A stretch of 64,000 nucleotides of DNA from Microvirga roseola (GCF_020866965.1 NZ_JAJATX010000004.1:92690-156689); one strand, 5' to 3'; positions 45,216 to 54,625 are shown, counted from the first letter of the stretch. Notes: generated by a model not told the origin, from the letters alone. Numbers and translations are program-made.

Positions 45216-46286
45216 ATGAAAATCGGACTCGATGACGTCGTTGCCGCGGAAACAATCCTCAGCCACGTGGACGGCGCGGCAGGCCGCCTGATCATCCGGG
45301 GCCACGATCTGGAGGAGTTGGCGGGCCGCGCATCCTACGAGGAGGTTGTCGCGATGCTGTGGGAAGGGCTCGTTCCGGATGCCTCGGCGGATCCTCGCGC
45401 GCTTCTCGGCCGCGCAAGAGAAAGGGCTTTCCGGCATCTCGCGCCGCTTGCCCCCCACTTGGCCGGCCTCACTCCGGTCGAGGGCATGCGCCTCCTGCTC
45501 TCCGTCCTGCCGCATGCGGAGGAGGACCATGCCGGGCTTGCCGTCGGCGCGGCCGCGGTGGCAGCGGCCATGGCGGTGCGAGGGGCAAGCGGTCTGCCGC
45601 CCATCGCGCCGGACGCGACCGCCGGCCACGCCGCCGACCTCCTGCGGATGCTGCGCGGCGCACCCGCCGACGAACGCGAGGCGAGGGGGCTCGATACCTA
45701 TCTCGTGACGGTGATCGACCACGGCCTCAACGCCTCCACCTTCGCAGCGCGGGTGGTCGCTTCCACGGAAGCGGGCCTCCTCTCATCCGTCGTCGCCGGC
45801 CTGTGCGCCTTGAAGGGCCCCCTCCATGGCGGCGCGCCGGGGCCTGTGCTCGACATGCTCGACGCCATCGGCCGCGAGGAGAACGCGGAGCCCTGGCTCG
45901 ATGCGGCCATTGCCAGGGGCGAGCGTCTCATGGGCTTCGGCCACCGCATCTATCGGGTGCGGGACCCGCGCGCCGATGTGTTGAAGACCGCCGTCGGCCG
46001 GCTCAAGGGGCGCGACAACCGCATCGCCTTCGCCGAGGCCGTGGAGCAGACGGCGCTTCGCGTGCTGGAACACCGCAAGCCGGGCCGGAGGCTCAACACC
46101 AATGTGGAGTTCTACACCGCGCTCCTGCTGGAGGTCTTGGGGGTTCCCCGCGAGGGCTTCACGCCCCTCTTCGCCGCGGGCCGCAGCGCGGGCTGGGCGG
46201 CGCATGCCGTCGAGCAGGTGAAGACCGGCCGAATCATACGCCCGCGGTCGCACTATGTGGGGCCGCGGCCGGCGGAGGCGGCCTAA
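45216..46286 (+). CDS. Citrate synthase-family protein
   Basis: A 356-residue citrate/methylcitrate synthase homologue. It has LKGPLHGGAPG and MGFGHRIYRVRDPRAD with both catalytic His residues. At the position of the catalytic Asp (usually NVDFYSA) it reads NTNVEFYTALLLEVLG, i.e. Glu replaces Asp, which in studied citrate synthases strongly reduces activity. The FTPLFAAGRSAGWAAHAVEQ end is normal. Whether it makes citrate, methylcitrate or another product is open. It is divergent from the HTH-bearing homologue and overlaps the following SDR gene's end by four bases, convergently. Confidence 0.87.
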   Translation: MKIGLDDVVAAETILSHVDGAAGRLIIRGHDLEELAGRASYEEVVAMLWEGLVPDASADPRALLGRARERAFRHLAPLAPHLAGLTPVEGMRLLLSVLPHAEEDHAGLAVGAAAVAAAMAVRGASGLPPIAPDATAGHAADLLRMLRGAPADEREARGLDTYLVTVIDHGLNASTFAARVVASTEAGLLSSVVAGLCALKGPLHGGAPGPVLDMLDAIGREENAEPWLDAAIARGERLMGFGHRIYRVRDPRADVLKTAVGRLKGRDNRIAFAEAVEQTALRVLEHRKPGRRLNTNVEFYTALLLEVLGVPREGFTPLFAAGRSAGWAAHAVEQVKTGRIIRPRSHYVGPRPAEAA

Positions 46287-47038
46287 ACGTGCTGCCCGCC
46301 GTTGATGTGCAACTCCGCGCCGGTGACGTAGGAGCTGGCGTCGGTGCAGAGGAAGTAGATGGCTTTGGCGACCTCGTCGGGGGTGCCGAGGCGGCGCATG
46401 GGGATCTGCTCGACGATCTTCTCCGTGCCCGGCGAGAGGATCGACGTATCGATCTCTCCGGGCGAGATCGCGTTCACGCGAACGCCCAAGGGCCCGAAAT
46501 CGGCGGCCATCTCGCGGGTGAGCGCCGCGAGGGCAGCCTTCGAGGTGGCGTAGGCCGCGCCGGCGAAAGGATGGACGCGCGAGCCCGCGATGGAGGTCAC
46601 GTTCACCACCGAGCCTTTGGCCTTTGTCAGTTCGTCCTGCAGACCGCGGGCCAGCATGATGGAAGCGAAGAAGTTCACGTGGAAGACGCGGATCCAGTCC
46701 TCGTAGGGAGTCTCGATGGCTCCCAACCGTGAGCCGCCGGGGCCCTTGGGCGAGATGCCCGCATTGTTGACCAGCGCATGGAGGCAGCCGCCTTCGGCTG
46801 CGAGCCTTTCCTTCACCTCGGCGATGGCCCGGCGGGTGTCGTCCGGGTTGGCGAGATCGACCTGGAGGTGATCCTCCGGGCCCATCTCCCAGGGGCAGTT
46901 TTCGGGAAAGCCGTGCCGCGAGCAGGTGATGACCCGCCAACCGGCCGCGGAGAAGCGCTTGACCGTGGCATGCCCGATGCCGCGGCTGGCGCCGGTCAGC
47001 AGCATGATGCGGCGGGAATTGGTGGACGAAGACGACAT
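46283..47038 (-). CDS. SDR family oxidoreductase
   Basis: A 251-residue classical short-chain dehydrogenase: LLTGASRGIGHATVKRFSAA, the NNAG motif, catalytic Ser in VNVTSIAGS, YATSK with Tyr and Lys, and the closing YVTGAELHINGGQ. The substrate is unknown. It lies between the citrate synthase (convergent, 4-base overlap) and pdxH on the same strand, 76 bases from the pdxH stop. The ATG at 47038 follows several Ser codons and is the natural start. Confidence 0.93.
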   Translation of the reverse strand: MSSSSTNSRRIMLLTGASRGIGHATVKRFSAAGWRVITCSRHGFPENCPWEMGPEDHLQVDLANPDDTRRAIAEVKERLAAEGGCLHALVNNAGISPKGPGGSRLGAIETPYEDWIRVFHVNFFASIMLARGLQDELTKAKGSVVNVTSIAGSRVHPFAGAAYATSKAALAALTREMAADFGPLGVRVNAISPGEIDTSILSPGTEKIVEQIPMRRLGTPDEVAKAIYFLCTDASSYVTGAELHINGGQHV

Positions 47039-47114
47039 GGCACACCTGACCTGAGAGGGCGCAGACCTTTAACCTGAGCGGCGATCCGGGTCCATGAGTG
47101 TTTCCGCGTCCGGC

Positions 47115-47723
47115 TTACGGATAGAGCCGCAACTTCCGCCAGCCATCACCCTCGCGGGTGAAGACAACCCGGTCGTGGAGGCGGAAGGGCTTGTCCTGCC
47201 AGAACTCGATGGAGACCGGCGCGATGCGGAAGCCCGTCCAGTAGGGCGGGCGCGGCACCTCGCCGATGGCGAATTTGGCGGTGTTGAGGGCAACCGCCTT
47301 TTCCAGGGCGAAGCGGCTTTCCAGCGGGCGCGACTGCTGGCTCGCCCAGGCGCCGATGCGGCTGTCGCGGGGGCGGCTATGGAAATAGGCGTCGGCCTCT
47401 TCGTCGCTCACCAGCGTCACCGGACCCCGCGCACGCACCTGCCGGCGCAGGCTTTTCCAATGCAGAACGAGAGCGGCCTTCTTCTGCCCCAGAAGCTCGC
47501 GGCCCTTGTTCGATTCCGTGTTGGTGTAGAAGACGAAGCCATTCTCGTCCGCACTCTTCAGCAGCACCATGCGCACGTTCGGCAGGCCGTCCTCGTCCAC
47601 GGTGGCGAGGGCCATGGCGTTGGGGTCGTTGGGCTCGGAAGCCTCCGCCTCCTTCATCCAGTCCCGGAACAGGGCGATGGGCTCTTCGGTCTCGGTGAAG
47701 TCACCGGTTGTTAACTGGTTCAC
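47115..47723 (-). CDS. pdxH: Pyridoxamine 5'-phosphate oxidase
   Basis: FMN enzyme that oxidises pyridoxine or pyridoxamine phosphate to pyridoxal phosphate (vitamin B6). The 202-residue protein has [20 protein letters not shown], the [20 protein letters not shown] substrate/FMN region, [32 protein letters not shown] and the C-terminal [17 protein letters not shown] with WRKLRLYP, all diagnostic. It is divergent from a lipoprotein gene; in rhizobia it commonly lies near dnaJ-like and fabI genes, as here. Confidence 0.97.
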   Translation of the reverse strand: MNQLTTGDFTETEEPIALFRDWMKEAEASEPNDPNAMALATVDEDGLPNVRMVLLKSADENGFVFYTNTESNKGRELLGQKKAALVLHWKSLRRQVRARGPVTLVSDEEADAYFHSRPRDSRIGAWASQQSRPLESRFALEKAVALNTAKFAIGEVPRPPYWTGFRIAPVSIEFWQDKPFRLHDRVVFTREGDGWRKLRLYP

Positions 47724-47770
47724 TGTTTTATCTCGGTGTGTGACTTTTCGTTCTGGGGGACCGACGCGTG

Positions 47771-48247
47771 ATGATGATCAATACGCGCCGTTATAGATCA
47801 GATGCCGCCTTCAGCGAAGCCATCAAAATCCTTGCCGCAGGTCTCGTTGCGCTCTCGGTCAGCGCCTGCAGCTTCTCCGTCGGGGTCATGGATGTCGAGC
47901 CCGAGGAGCCGGAGATCACGGGCACCATCGCGCTCAGTGCCGCTATATCCCTCTCTCCCGACCTGAACGAGGAGGACTGGCGGAGGGCCAAGGCGGCGCT
48001 GGGCCTCGCCCTCGATCCGCAGGGGCCGGGCACGCAGGTGTCCTGGGACAATCCCGATACCTCCATGAAAGGCACCTTCACGCCCACCGGCGCACCCTTC
48101 GTCAAGGACGACGAGATCTGCCGGGCATTCGCCGCCCGCCTCGGCCCTCCCTCCGGCGCATCCCTTCAGGGCACGGCCTGCCGCCCCTCGGGCGGGGAAT
48201 GGGCCATCAAGGACATCAAGCCGGCAAAAGTGGCTTCCAAGGCCTAG
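47771..48247 (+). CDS. RT0821/Lpp0805-like surface lipoprotein
   Basis: A 158-residue predicted outer-envelope lipoprotein. The N-terminal hydrophobic run ends in the lipobox SVSAC. The C-terminal half ([59 protein letters not shown]) resembles the RT0821/Lpp0805 surface-antigen family common in alphaproteobacteria. Function is unknown. Start taken as ATG 47771, with GGGGGA nine bases upstream; a GTG at 47768 and a second ATG at 47774 are also possible. Confidence 0.8.
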   Translation: MMINTRRYRSDAAFSEAIKILAAGLVALSVSACSFSVGVMDVEPEEPEITGTIALSAAISLSPDLNEEDWRRAKAALGLALDPQGPGTQVSWDNPDTSMKGTFTPTGAPFVKDDEICRAFAARLGPPSGASLQGTACRPSGGEWAIKDIKPAKVASKA

Positions 48248-48310
48248 CTTTCCGCGGCAGGGGCGTTGCAGTCCGGCAACACTTTCCCCATATGGTCGTC
48301 AGCTTCCGTT

Positions 48311-48358
48311 AGAGCATCGTGCGGAAAAGCGGATCCGGTTTTCCGCGCTGAACGATGT
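48311..48358. repeat. Rhizobiales-type palindromic intergenic repeat
   Basis: AGAGCATCGTGCGGAAAAGC followed by GGATCCGGTTTTCCGCGCTG and AACGATG forms an imperfect palindrome: GCGGAAAA (48321) pairs with TTTTCCGC (48339), and CATCGT (48315) with ACGATG (48352). The pattern AGAGCATnnT-GGAAAA-n-TTTTCC is a well-known, many-copy intergenic element in rhizobia and relatives. It lies in the 171-base gap before the dnaJ-like gene. Confidence 0.7.
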
Positions 48359-48418
48359 TTTCACATAAGAGCTTCAGGCTTCCCGCCCTCAATTCGACGG
48401 TCCATTGGATTCCATAAG

Positions 48419-49375
48419 ATGCGCAACCCCTACGACGTTCTTGGCGTGCCCCGCACCGCGAGCGAAGCGGACATCAAGAAGGCGTTCCGCAAGCTTGCCA
48501 AGACCTACCATCCGGACAGCAACAAGGACGACCCGAAGGCCAAGGACAAGTTTGCGGAGGTGAATTCCGCCTACGAGATCCTCGGCGATGCGGGCAAGCG
48601 CGCCCAGTTCGACCGGGGCGAGATTGATGCCGAGGGCAAGCCCCGCTTTACCGGCTTCGAGGGGTTCGGAGGCGGGCGCGGCGGCGCGCGGCCCGAGGAT
48701 TTCGCCGGTTTCGGCTTCGGGTCGGGCTCCAGCGGGCCCTTCGGGGGCGGCCGGAGCCGCCGCGGTTTCGGCGCCGATCCGGGCGAGGATTTCTTCTCCC
48801 AGATTTTCGAGAACGCCTTCCGCTCCTCGGGCGAGGGCATGCGTCAGGAGCGCGGGCGTCCCAACCAGCAGAAGGGCGGGGATGTATCCGCCACGCTTAC
48901 CGTCACGCTCGAGGAGATTGCCAGCGAGGCCAAGAAGCGCCTGCGCCTGCCGACGGGCCGCGACGTGGACGTGGTGATCCCCAAGGGCGTAGCGGATGGA
49001 CAGGTGATCCGTCTGCGCGGGTTGGGGCAGGGGGCTCCCGGCGCCGATCCGGGCGATGCGCTGCTGACCATCAAGTTCACTCCCCATGAGCGCTTCACCG
49101 TCGAGGGCCAGAATCTGCGCCTGCGGCTGCCGGTCGAGATCGAGGAGGCGATCCTCGGGGGCGCGGTTCGCATCCCGACGCTGACCGGCGCGGTCGAGAT
49201 GACCATTCCGCCCCTGACCAATTCCGGACGCACCTTCCGCCTGCGCGGCAAGGGCCTGCCCGGCAAGTCGGGCCCCGGCGATCTGCTCGCGACGGTCGAG
49301 ATCAAATTGCCCGACATCGTGGACGAGGACCTGATGGATTATGCCCGCAAGCGGCGCTCGGCCAAGGCGAAATAG
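48419..49375 (+). CDS. DnaJ/CbpA-like J-domain protein
   Basis: A 318-residue co-chaperone that stimulates Hsp70. The J domain is at the N-terminus ([30 protein letters not shown] with the HPD motif, [13 protein letters not shown]), followed by a Gly/Phe-rich stretch and the two beta-barrel substrate-binding domains ([46 protein letters not shown]). There is no zinc-finger region, so it is the CbpA class, not DnaJ itself. The ATG at 48419 begins the J domain; upstream open frame is not coding. fabI is next. Confidence 0.92.
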   Translation: MRNPYDVLGVPRTASEADIKKAFRKLAKTYHPDSNKDDPKAKDKFAEVNSAYEILGDAGKRAQFDRGEIDAEGKPRFTGFEGFGGGRGGARPEDFAGFGFGSGSSGPFGGGRSRRGFGADPGEDFFSQIFENAFRSSGEGMRQERGRPNQQKGGDVSATLTVTLEEIASEAKKRLRLPTGRDVDVVIPKGVADGQVIRLRGLGQGAPGADPGDALLTIKFTPHERFTVEGQNLRLRLPVEIEEAILGGAVRIPTLTGAVEMTIPPLTNSGRTFRLRGKGLPGKSGPGDLLATVEIKLPDIVDEDLMDYARKRRSAKAK

Positions 49376-49493
49376 AAAATTCAGCCTGTCGCGACTGGAT
49401 TGGGCATCGCAGGGATAACAGGACTTCCCCCCTGCCGCGCTGTCGGCTAAGAAGCCGTCTTTCTGACGTGTCCAGCGACGGTTTAGGTGAATT

Positions 49494-50318
49494 ATGGCGC
49501 AGACAACGGCTCCCGGCATTCTGGCCGGCAAGCGCGGCTTGATCATGGGTGTGGCGAACAATCGTTCCATCGCCTGGGGCATCGCGCAGGCGGCTCGCAA
49601 GCACGGGGCGGAACTCGCCTTCACCTATCAGGGCGAGGCCCTTAAGAAACGCGTCGAGCCCCTGGCGAAGGAGCTTGATGCGGCGGTCGTCGGCCATTGC
49701 GACGTGACGGACGGCGCGACCATCGACGCCGTGTTCGAGGAGGTGAAGCGCCTCTGGGGCTCGATCGACTTCGTCGTCCACTGCATCGCCTTCTCCGACA
49801 AGGATGAGCTGACCGGCCGCTATGTGGAGACGTCCGAGGGCAACTTCACCAAGTCGCTCCTGATCTCCTGCTATTCCTTCACGGCCATCGCCCAGCGGGC
49901 CGAGAAGCTGATGAACGAGGGCGGCTCGCTCCTCACGCTCACCTATTACGGCGCCGAGAAGTGGATGCCGCACTACAACGTCATGGGCGTGGCGAAGGCG
50001 GCGCTCGAGGCCTCCGTGCGCTATCTCGCGGCGGATCTCGGGCCCAAGAACATCCGCGTCAACGCGATCTCGGCGGGACCCATCAAGACCCTCGCCGCCT
50101 CCGGCATCGGGGACTTCCGCTATATTCTCAAGTGGAACGAGTACAACTCGCCCATGCGCCGCACGGTCACCATCGAGGAGGTCGGCGAGACCGCAGCCTA
50201 TCTCGTCTCCGATATGTCCCGCGGCATGACCGGCGAGATCCTGCACGTGGATGCGGGCTATCACGTGGTCGGCATGAAGAACCCGGAAGCGCCCGACCTT
50301 TCCCTCGACAAAGAGTAG
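49494..50318 (+). CDS. fabI: Enoyl-ACP reductase FabI (NADH)
   Basis: Last step of the fatty-acid elongation cycle, and the target of triclosan and isoniazid-type inhibitors. The 274-residue protein has GLIMGVANNRSIAWGIAQAA, HCDVTDGATIDAVFEEV, FVVHCIAFSDKDELTGRYVE, the active-site Tyr-x6-Lys in YYGAEKWMPHYNVMGVAKAA, and NAISAGPIKTLAASGI. The ATG at 49494 has TTTAGGTG before it. A phosphoglycerate mutase-like gene starts 12 bases after its stop. A small hairpin CGGCT / AGCCG with a T-rich tail at 49444-49464 may end the dnaJ-like transcript. Confidence 0.97.
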   Translation: MAQTTAPGILAGKRGLIMGVANNRSIAWGIAQAARKHGAELAFTYQGEALKKRVEPLAKELDAAVVGHCDVTDGATIDAVFEEVKRLWGSIDFVVHCIAFSDKDELTGRYVETSEGNFTKSLLISCYSFTAIAQRAEKLMNEGGSLLTLTYYGAEKWMPHYNVMGVAKAALEASVRYLAADLGPKNIRVNAISAGPIKTLAASGIGDFRYILKWNEYNSPMRRTVTIEEVGETAAYLVSDMSRGMTGEILHVDAGYHVVGMKNPEAPDLSLDKE

Positions 50319-50330
50319 CCTGGACCTGCC

Positions 50331-50924
50331 GTGACCGCGTCCCGCCCCACGATCTACTTCATCCGCCACGGCGAGACGGACTGGAATCTCGAAGGCCGGC
50401 TCCAGGGGCAGAAGGACATCCCGCTCAACGATCTCGGCCGCGTGCAGGCGGAGGAGGCGGGCCGCCGTCTCCAGACCCTCGCACCCCACATCGAGGATCT
50501 CGCCTTCATCGCGAGCCCCATGGGGCGGACCCGCGAAACCATGGAGCGGCTGCGCCAGACCATCGGCCTGCACCCGGAGGGCTACCGGCTCGACGAGCGC
50601 CTCGTCGAACTGACCTTCGGCTCCTGGGAGGGCATGACCTGGAAGGAGGTCCGCAAGGCCGAGCCGCAGATGGCCGCCATGCGCGAGCGCGACAAGTGGA
50701 ACTACGCCCCGCCCGGCGGCGGCGAGAGCTACGCCATGCTGACGGAGCGCATCCGCCCCGTCCTGGAGGATCTCACCCGCGATACGGTCCTCGTCGCCCA
50801 TGGCGGCGTCGCCCGCGCCTTTCTGGCCCTCTGCTGCGGGGTGTCTCCCCGCCAGGCCGCCAGCATCGACATCTGGCAGGGCAGGGTGCTGGTGATCGAG
50901 GGGCGCAATCACCGCTGGGTGTAG
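50331..50924 (+). CDS. Histidine phosphatase (phosphoglycerate mutase-like)
   Basis: A 197-residue member of the histidine phosphatase superfamily with the catalytic FIRHGETDWNLEGRLQG motif, a second Arg in ASPMGRTRETME, the acid LVELTFGSWEGMTW, and the second His in LVAHGGVARAFL. Members with this pattern are often broad-specificity phosphatases rather than glycolytic mutases. It starts with GTG 12 bases after fabI and so is in that operon. Confidence 0.93.
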   Translation: MTASRPTIYFIRHGETDWNLEGRLQGQKDIPLNDLGRVQAEEAGRRLQTLAPHIEDLAFIASPMGRTRETMERLRQTIGLHPEGYRLDERLVELTFGSWEGMTWKEVRKAEPQMAAMRERDKWNYAPPGGGESYAMLTERIRPVLEDLTRDTVLVAHGGVARAFLALCCGVSPRQAASIDIWQGRVLVIEGRNHRWV

Positions 50925-50939
50925 AGCCCAGCGGAGCTC

Positions 50940-51830
50940 CTACGAGATTCGCAGTTTCACCTCGCCGGGCTTTGCAAAGCGCTTCGCTCCTGCCACGCAG
51001 AGAATGACGGCAGTGGTCACGGCGATCATCGGCCATCCGACGCTCTCGTGCAGAAGCATGGCCGAAAGCGTCAGCCCGAAAAAGGGCTGAAGGAGCTGCA
51101 GCTGGCCGACGCCGGCGATGCCTCCGAGAGCCAAGCCTCTGTACCAGAAGACGAAACCGATCAGCATGGAAAACAGCGAAACGTATCCAAGCGCGAGCCA
51201 GGCCGGCATGGCAACGCCGCTCCATGACGCAGGGAAGGCGAGAAGCGTTCCTCCCGCCGTCAAAGGCAGTGACAGCACCAGCGCCCAGGAAATGACCTGC
51301 CATCCGCCCAGCTTGCGTGAGAGTTTGGCCCCTTCCGCATAGCCGAGGCCACAAAGTAGGATTGCCCCCAGCATCAGACTATCGCCGACCAGGGAGGCGG
51401 AGCCCCCATGGGCGAGCGCATATCCGGCGACCAGGGATCCCCCTAGGCCGGAGAACGCCCAGAACGCGGCCCGTGGCCGCTCCCCGCTTCGAAATACGCC
51501 GAACATGGCTGTGGTGAGGGGAAGCAGGCCGATGAGGACGATGGAATGGGCTGCGGTGATGTGCTGGAGCGCGAAGGCCGTCAGCAGGGGAAAGCCCACG
51601 ACCACACCCAGGGAGACGATAGCGAGCGGGACGTAGTCTTCCCGATCCGGCTGCTTCTGCCGCAAAGCGATGAGCAGCGCCGCTCCCAGAAGACCCGCAA
51701 TGGTCGCCCGCGCCAGGGTGAGGAACAAAGGATCGAAGCCTGATACGGCGATGCGGGTTGCCGGCAGCGATCCGCTGAAGATCAGCACCCCGAGAAAGCC
51801 GCAGAGCCATCCTTCCGTCGTCCTGTCCAT
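50940..51830 (-). CDS. EamA/DMT-family drug/metabolite transporter
   Basis: A 296-residue permease with ten predicted helices made of two EamA repeats (GFLGVLIFSGSLPATRIAV; FSGLGGSLVAGYALAHGG). The ATG at 51830 (MDRTTEGWLCG) has GGGAGG upstream; an ATG at 51848 would add six residues. Its divergent MocR-family neighbour is the probable regulator; in many genomes MocR proteins control an adjacent DMT exporter. The transported compound is unknown. It interrupts an otherwise conserved fabI-gpm-aroC-ribB order. Confidence 0.9.
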   Translation of the reverse strand: MDRTTEGWLCGFLGVLIFSGSLPATRIAVSGFDPLFLTLARATIAGLLGAALLIALRQKQPDREDYVPLAIVSLGVVVGFPLLTAFALQHITAAHSIVLIGLLPLTTAMFGVFRSGERPRAAFWAFSGLGGSLVAGYALAHGGSASLVGDSLMLGAILLCGLGYAEGAKLSRKLGGWQVISWALVLSLPLTAGGTLLAFPASWSGVAMPAWLALGYVSLFSMLIGFVFWYRGLALGGIAGVGQLQLLQPFFGLTLSAMLLHESVGWPMIAVTTAVILCVAGAKRFAKPGEVKLRIS

Positions 51831-51884
51831 GCATCCGCCTCCCGACATGGCCTGTTTTCAATGAGGCGGCATGGCTTTTCCAGA

Positions 51885-51903
51885 TACGGTCCGGTACGGT
51901 TCG
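51885..51903. promoter_or_regulatory. Direct repeat TACGGTCCG / TACGGTTCG, candidate MocR site
   Basis: Two near-identical 9-base direct repeats with a 10-base period lie midway between the divergent DMT and MocR genes. MocR-type regulators are known to use directly repeated half-sites. An inverted repeat ACTGTT / AACAGT at 51909-51931 lies next to it over the MocR start. Confidence 0.5.
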
Positions 51904-51919
51904 CCTGAACTGTTATGGC

Positions 51920-53344
51920 ATGGGGAACAGTACAGTGGACGACCTCTCAGCCCGTCGGCGCTCTGGAACCCAGGTTGAGCGCGTCATGCGAACGATCCGC
52001 GACCGGATCGCCAGCCGCTCCCTTGCCCCCGGCGCAAAAATTCCGTCGATCCGCTCCGCCGCCGAGACGATGCGAGTATCCAAGTCCACTGTGGTCGAGG
52101 CTTACGAGCGTCTGATGGCTGAGGGCATCATCAAATCCCGGCCCGGCTCGGGCTTTTACAGCGCCGCCCCGCTGGCTCCTCTGTCCCTGGCGGAGATCGC
52201 CCCGCGCCTCGATCGCTCGATCGACCCGTTCTGGGTGTCTCGGCAGTCGCTCGAAGCCGGAGGCGACATGCTGAAGCCGGGTTGCGGTTGGCTGCCGAGC
52301 CATTGGATGCCCGAAGAGGAGATCCGCCGCTCGCTGCGCTCTCTCGCAAAGCTGGAGGACCGGACCGGGCTCACCGACTACGGCTCGCCTCTCGGACTAT
52401 CTGCTCTGCGGCAGTACCTGTCGCGGCGGATGGCGGAGCAGGACCTGCATGTAACGGTTGAGCAAATCCTTCTGACGGATTCGGGTACGCAGGCCATCGA
52501 CCTCGTCTGCCGGCTTCTGCTCCAGCCGGGAGACACGGTGCTTGTGGACGATCCCTGCTATTTCAACTTCCTTGCCTTGCTGCGCGCGCATCAGGCAAAG
52601 GCCGTTGGCGTGCCCTATACTGCTACGGGTCCCGACATAAGCCTTTTCGAGCAAGCGTTGGCCGACCATCGGCCTCGCCTCTACATCACCAATTCCGGGC
52701 TTCACAATCCTACGGGAGCGGCGCTCTCGGCCGTGACCGCGCACAAGGTCCTGAAACTCGCGGAGAAGCACGATCTCATCATCGTCGAGGATGACATCTT
52801 CGCGGATTTCGAGATCGAGCCTGCTCCCCGGCTGGCTGCTCTCGATGGTCTCGACCGTGTGGTGCGGGTGGGCAGCTTCTCCAAGGCCTTATCGGCATCG
52901 TTCCGGTGCGGGTACGTCGCCAGTAGCCGGGACTGGATCGATAAACTGACAGATCATCGGATTGCGACGGGTTTCTCCAGCAGTCGCCTGACAGAGGAAC
53001 TGGTCCTCGGCGTGCTGAGCAGCGGTGCGTACCGCAAGCATAGGGAGATCCTGCGAGGGCGTCTCGCCGAAGCGAGGGCGGCAACGCTCCCCCGGTTGAG
53101 GGCGCTTGGGATCGAGCCGTGGATAGAGCCCAGGGCGGGCATGTTTGTCTGGGGCCGGCTGCCCGGCGGGATGGACGCGGCCCATGTTGCGCGTCACGCG
53201 CTCGCGGACGGTGCGGTTCTCGCCCCCGGCAATGTCTTCAGCGCATCACAGACGATGACCGGCTTTCTTCGGTTCAACGTCGCACAATGTGCCGACGACC
53301 GGGTTTTCGACATTCTCGAAAAGGCAATGAGGCGGGCCGCCTGA
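51920..53344 (+). CDS. MocR-family (GntR-aminotransferase) transcriptional regulator
   Basis: A 474-residue PLP-dependent regulator. Residues about 15-75 are a GntR winged helix (VERVMRTIRDRIASRSLAPG, AKIPSIRSAAETMRVSKSTV, EAYERLMAEGIIKSRPGSG). The rest is a fold-type I aminotransferase: TDSGTQAIDLVCRLLLQPGD, NSGLHNPTGAALS, IIVEDDIFADFE and the PLP-lysine motif SFSKALSASFRCGY. Such proteins sense amino acids, vitamins or PLP and control a nearby gene, here likely the DMT transporter. The ATG at 51920 lies within the intergenic repeat region; ATG 51915 is out of frame. Confidence 0.92.
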   Translation: MGNSTVDDLSARRRSGTQVERVMRTIRDRIASRSLAPGAKIPSIRSAAETMRVSKSTVVEAYERLMAEGIIKSRPGSGFYSAAPLAPLSLAEIAPRLDRSIDPFWVSRQSLEAGGDMLKPGCGWLPSHWMPEEEIRRSLRSLAKLEDRTGLTDYGSPLGLSALRQYLSRRMAEQDLHVTVEQILLTDSGTQAIDLVCRLLLQPGDTVLVDDPCYFNFLALLRAHQAKAVGVPYTATGPDISLFEQALADHRPRLYITNSGLHNPTGAALSAVTAHKVLKLAEKHDLIIVEDDIFADFEIEPAPRLAALDGLDRVVRVGSFSKALSASFRCGYVASSRDWIDKLTDHRIATGFSSSRLTEELVLGVLSSGAYRKHREILRGRLAEARAATLPRLRALGIEPWIEPRAGMFVWGRLPGGMDAAHVARHALADGAVLAPGNVFSASQTMTGFLRFNVAQCADDRVFDILEKAMRRAA

Positions 53345-53464
53345 TGAGACCCGGCGCTGGGAGCGCATGACGACGGCCTTCCGCCGCCGGGAGGCTCGAC
53401 CGCCATGTGGGCGTGACTCCCGGGCGCTTTGGTTTTAAGAGGCCTTGTACCTCGAAGAAGCGCC

Positions 53465-54580
53465 ATGTCCCACAACACCTTCGGTCATCTTTTCCGCGTC
53501 ACCACCTTCGGCGAAAGCCATGGGCCGGCCCTCGGCTGCGTGGTCGACGGCTGTCCGCCCATGATCCCGCTGGAAGCGGCCGAGATCCAGGCGGAGCTCG
53601 ATCGGCGCCGGCCGGGGCAGTCGCGATTCACGACGCAGCGGCAGGAGCCGGACCAGGTGAAGGTCCTGTCTGGCGTCTTCATCGACGAGCGCACGGGCCG
53701 GCAGGTCACGACCGGGACCCCCATCGCGCTGATGATCGAGAACGTGGACCAGCGCTCGAGGGATTATTCCGAGATCAAGGAGAGCTACCGTCCGGGCCAT
53801 GCGGATTTCACCTACGATGTGAAATACGGCATCCGCGACTATCGCGGGGGCGGGCGCTCCTCGGCCCGCGAGACGGCGGCGCGTGTCGCTGCAGGCGCAA
53901 TCGCCCGAAAGGTGCTGCCCGGCGTTACGATCCGCGGTGCGCTCGTGCAAATGGGCCCCTATGTCATCGACCGGAACAACTGGGACTGGGACGAGGTGTC
54001 CCGCAACCCGTTCTTCTGCCCGGACGCCAAGGCCGCGGCCTTCTACGAGGAATACCTGGATGGGCTGCGCAAGGACGGCTCCTCCATCGGCGCGGTTCTG
54101 GAGATCGTGGCGGAGGGCGTGCCGCCGGGTCTTGGCGCTCCGGTCTACGGCAAGCTCGACGCGGACCTTGCCGCTGCGCTCATGTCCATCAATGCGGTGA
54201 AAGGCGTCGAGATCGGCGACGGCTTTGCCGCAGCAAGCCTACGTGGCGAGGAGAACGCGGACGAGATGCGGCCCGGCAACCGGGGCGCGCCGACCTTCCT
54301 GTCGAACCATGCGGGCGGCGTCCTCGGCGGCATCTCCACCGGCCAGCCGGTCGTGTGCCGCTTCGCCGTGAAGCCGACCTCCTCGATCCTGACGCCCCGC
54401 GCCAGCGTCACCCGTTCCGGTGCGGAGGCGGAGGTCAGGACCAAGGGGCGGCACGATCCCTGTGTGGGCATTCGTGCGGTGCCGGTGGGTGAGGCCATGG
54501 TGGCCTGTGTCCTGGCTGATCACGTCCTGCGCCATCGGGGGCAGGTGGGGGAAAGTGCTCCCTGGCCGATCAAATCCTGA
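53465..54580 (+). CDS. aroC: Chorismate synthase
   Basis: Last step of the shikimate pathway, converting EPSP to chorismate with reduced FMN. The 371-residue protein begins [20 protein letters not shown] and has the canonical [43 protein letters not shown] and [20 protein letters not shown] motifs. The ATG at 53465 is the only one that fits; upstream open frame is spurious. Its stop is 45 bases before the HTH-ribB start, with an A/T-rich palindrome between them. Confidence 0.97.
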   Translation: MSHNTFGHLFRVTTFGESHGPALGCVVDGCPPMIPLEAAEIQAELDRRRPGQSRFTTQRQEPDQVKVLSGVFIDERTGRQVTTGTPIALMIENVDQRSRDYSEIKESYRPGHADFTYDVKYGIRDYRGGGRSSARETAARVAAGAIARKVLPGVTIRGALVQMGPYVIDRNNWDWDEVSRNPFFCPDAKAAAFYEEYLDGLRKDGSSIGAVLEIVAEGVPPGLGAPVYGKLDADLAAALMSINAVKGVEIGDGFAAASLRGEENADEMRPGNRGAPTFLSNHAGGVLGGISTGQPVVCRFAVKPTSSILTPRASVTRSGAEAEVRTKGRHDPCVGIRAVPVGEAMVACVLADHVLRHRGQVGESAPWPIKS

Positions 54581-54582
54581 CA

Positions 54583-54601
54583 ATTTTAGTTTTACTAAAA
54601 T
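54583..54601. promoter_or_regulatory. ATTTTAGT-TTT-ACTAAAAT palindrome, candidate operator of HTH-RibB
   Basis: Perfect 8-bp inverted repeat with a 3-base spacer, starting two bases after the aroC stop and ending 24 bases before the ATG of HTH-RibB. Its composition is almost pure A and T in a GC-rich genome. It suits a Cro/C1-type regulator dimer such as the HTH fused to RibB. As a terminator it would be weak and lacks the usual GC stem. Confidence 0.6.
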
Positions 54602-54625
54602 CGCGTCCTCGGCTAATCCACCGCC

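Noticed and set aside
54583-54601. Terminator of aroC
   Set aside because: The stem is almost pure A-T and only 8 bp, and no T run separate from the stem follows; an operator fits better.
54581-54625. FMN riboswitch before ribB
   Set aside because: The gap is 45 bases, far too short for the RFN element, and none of its conserved bases is present.
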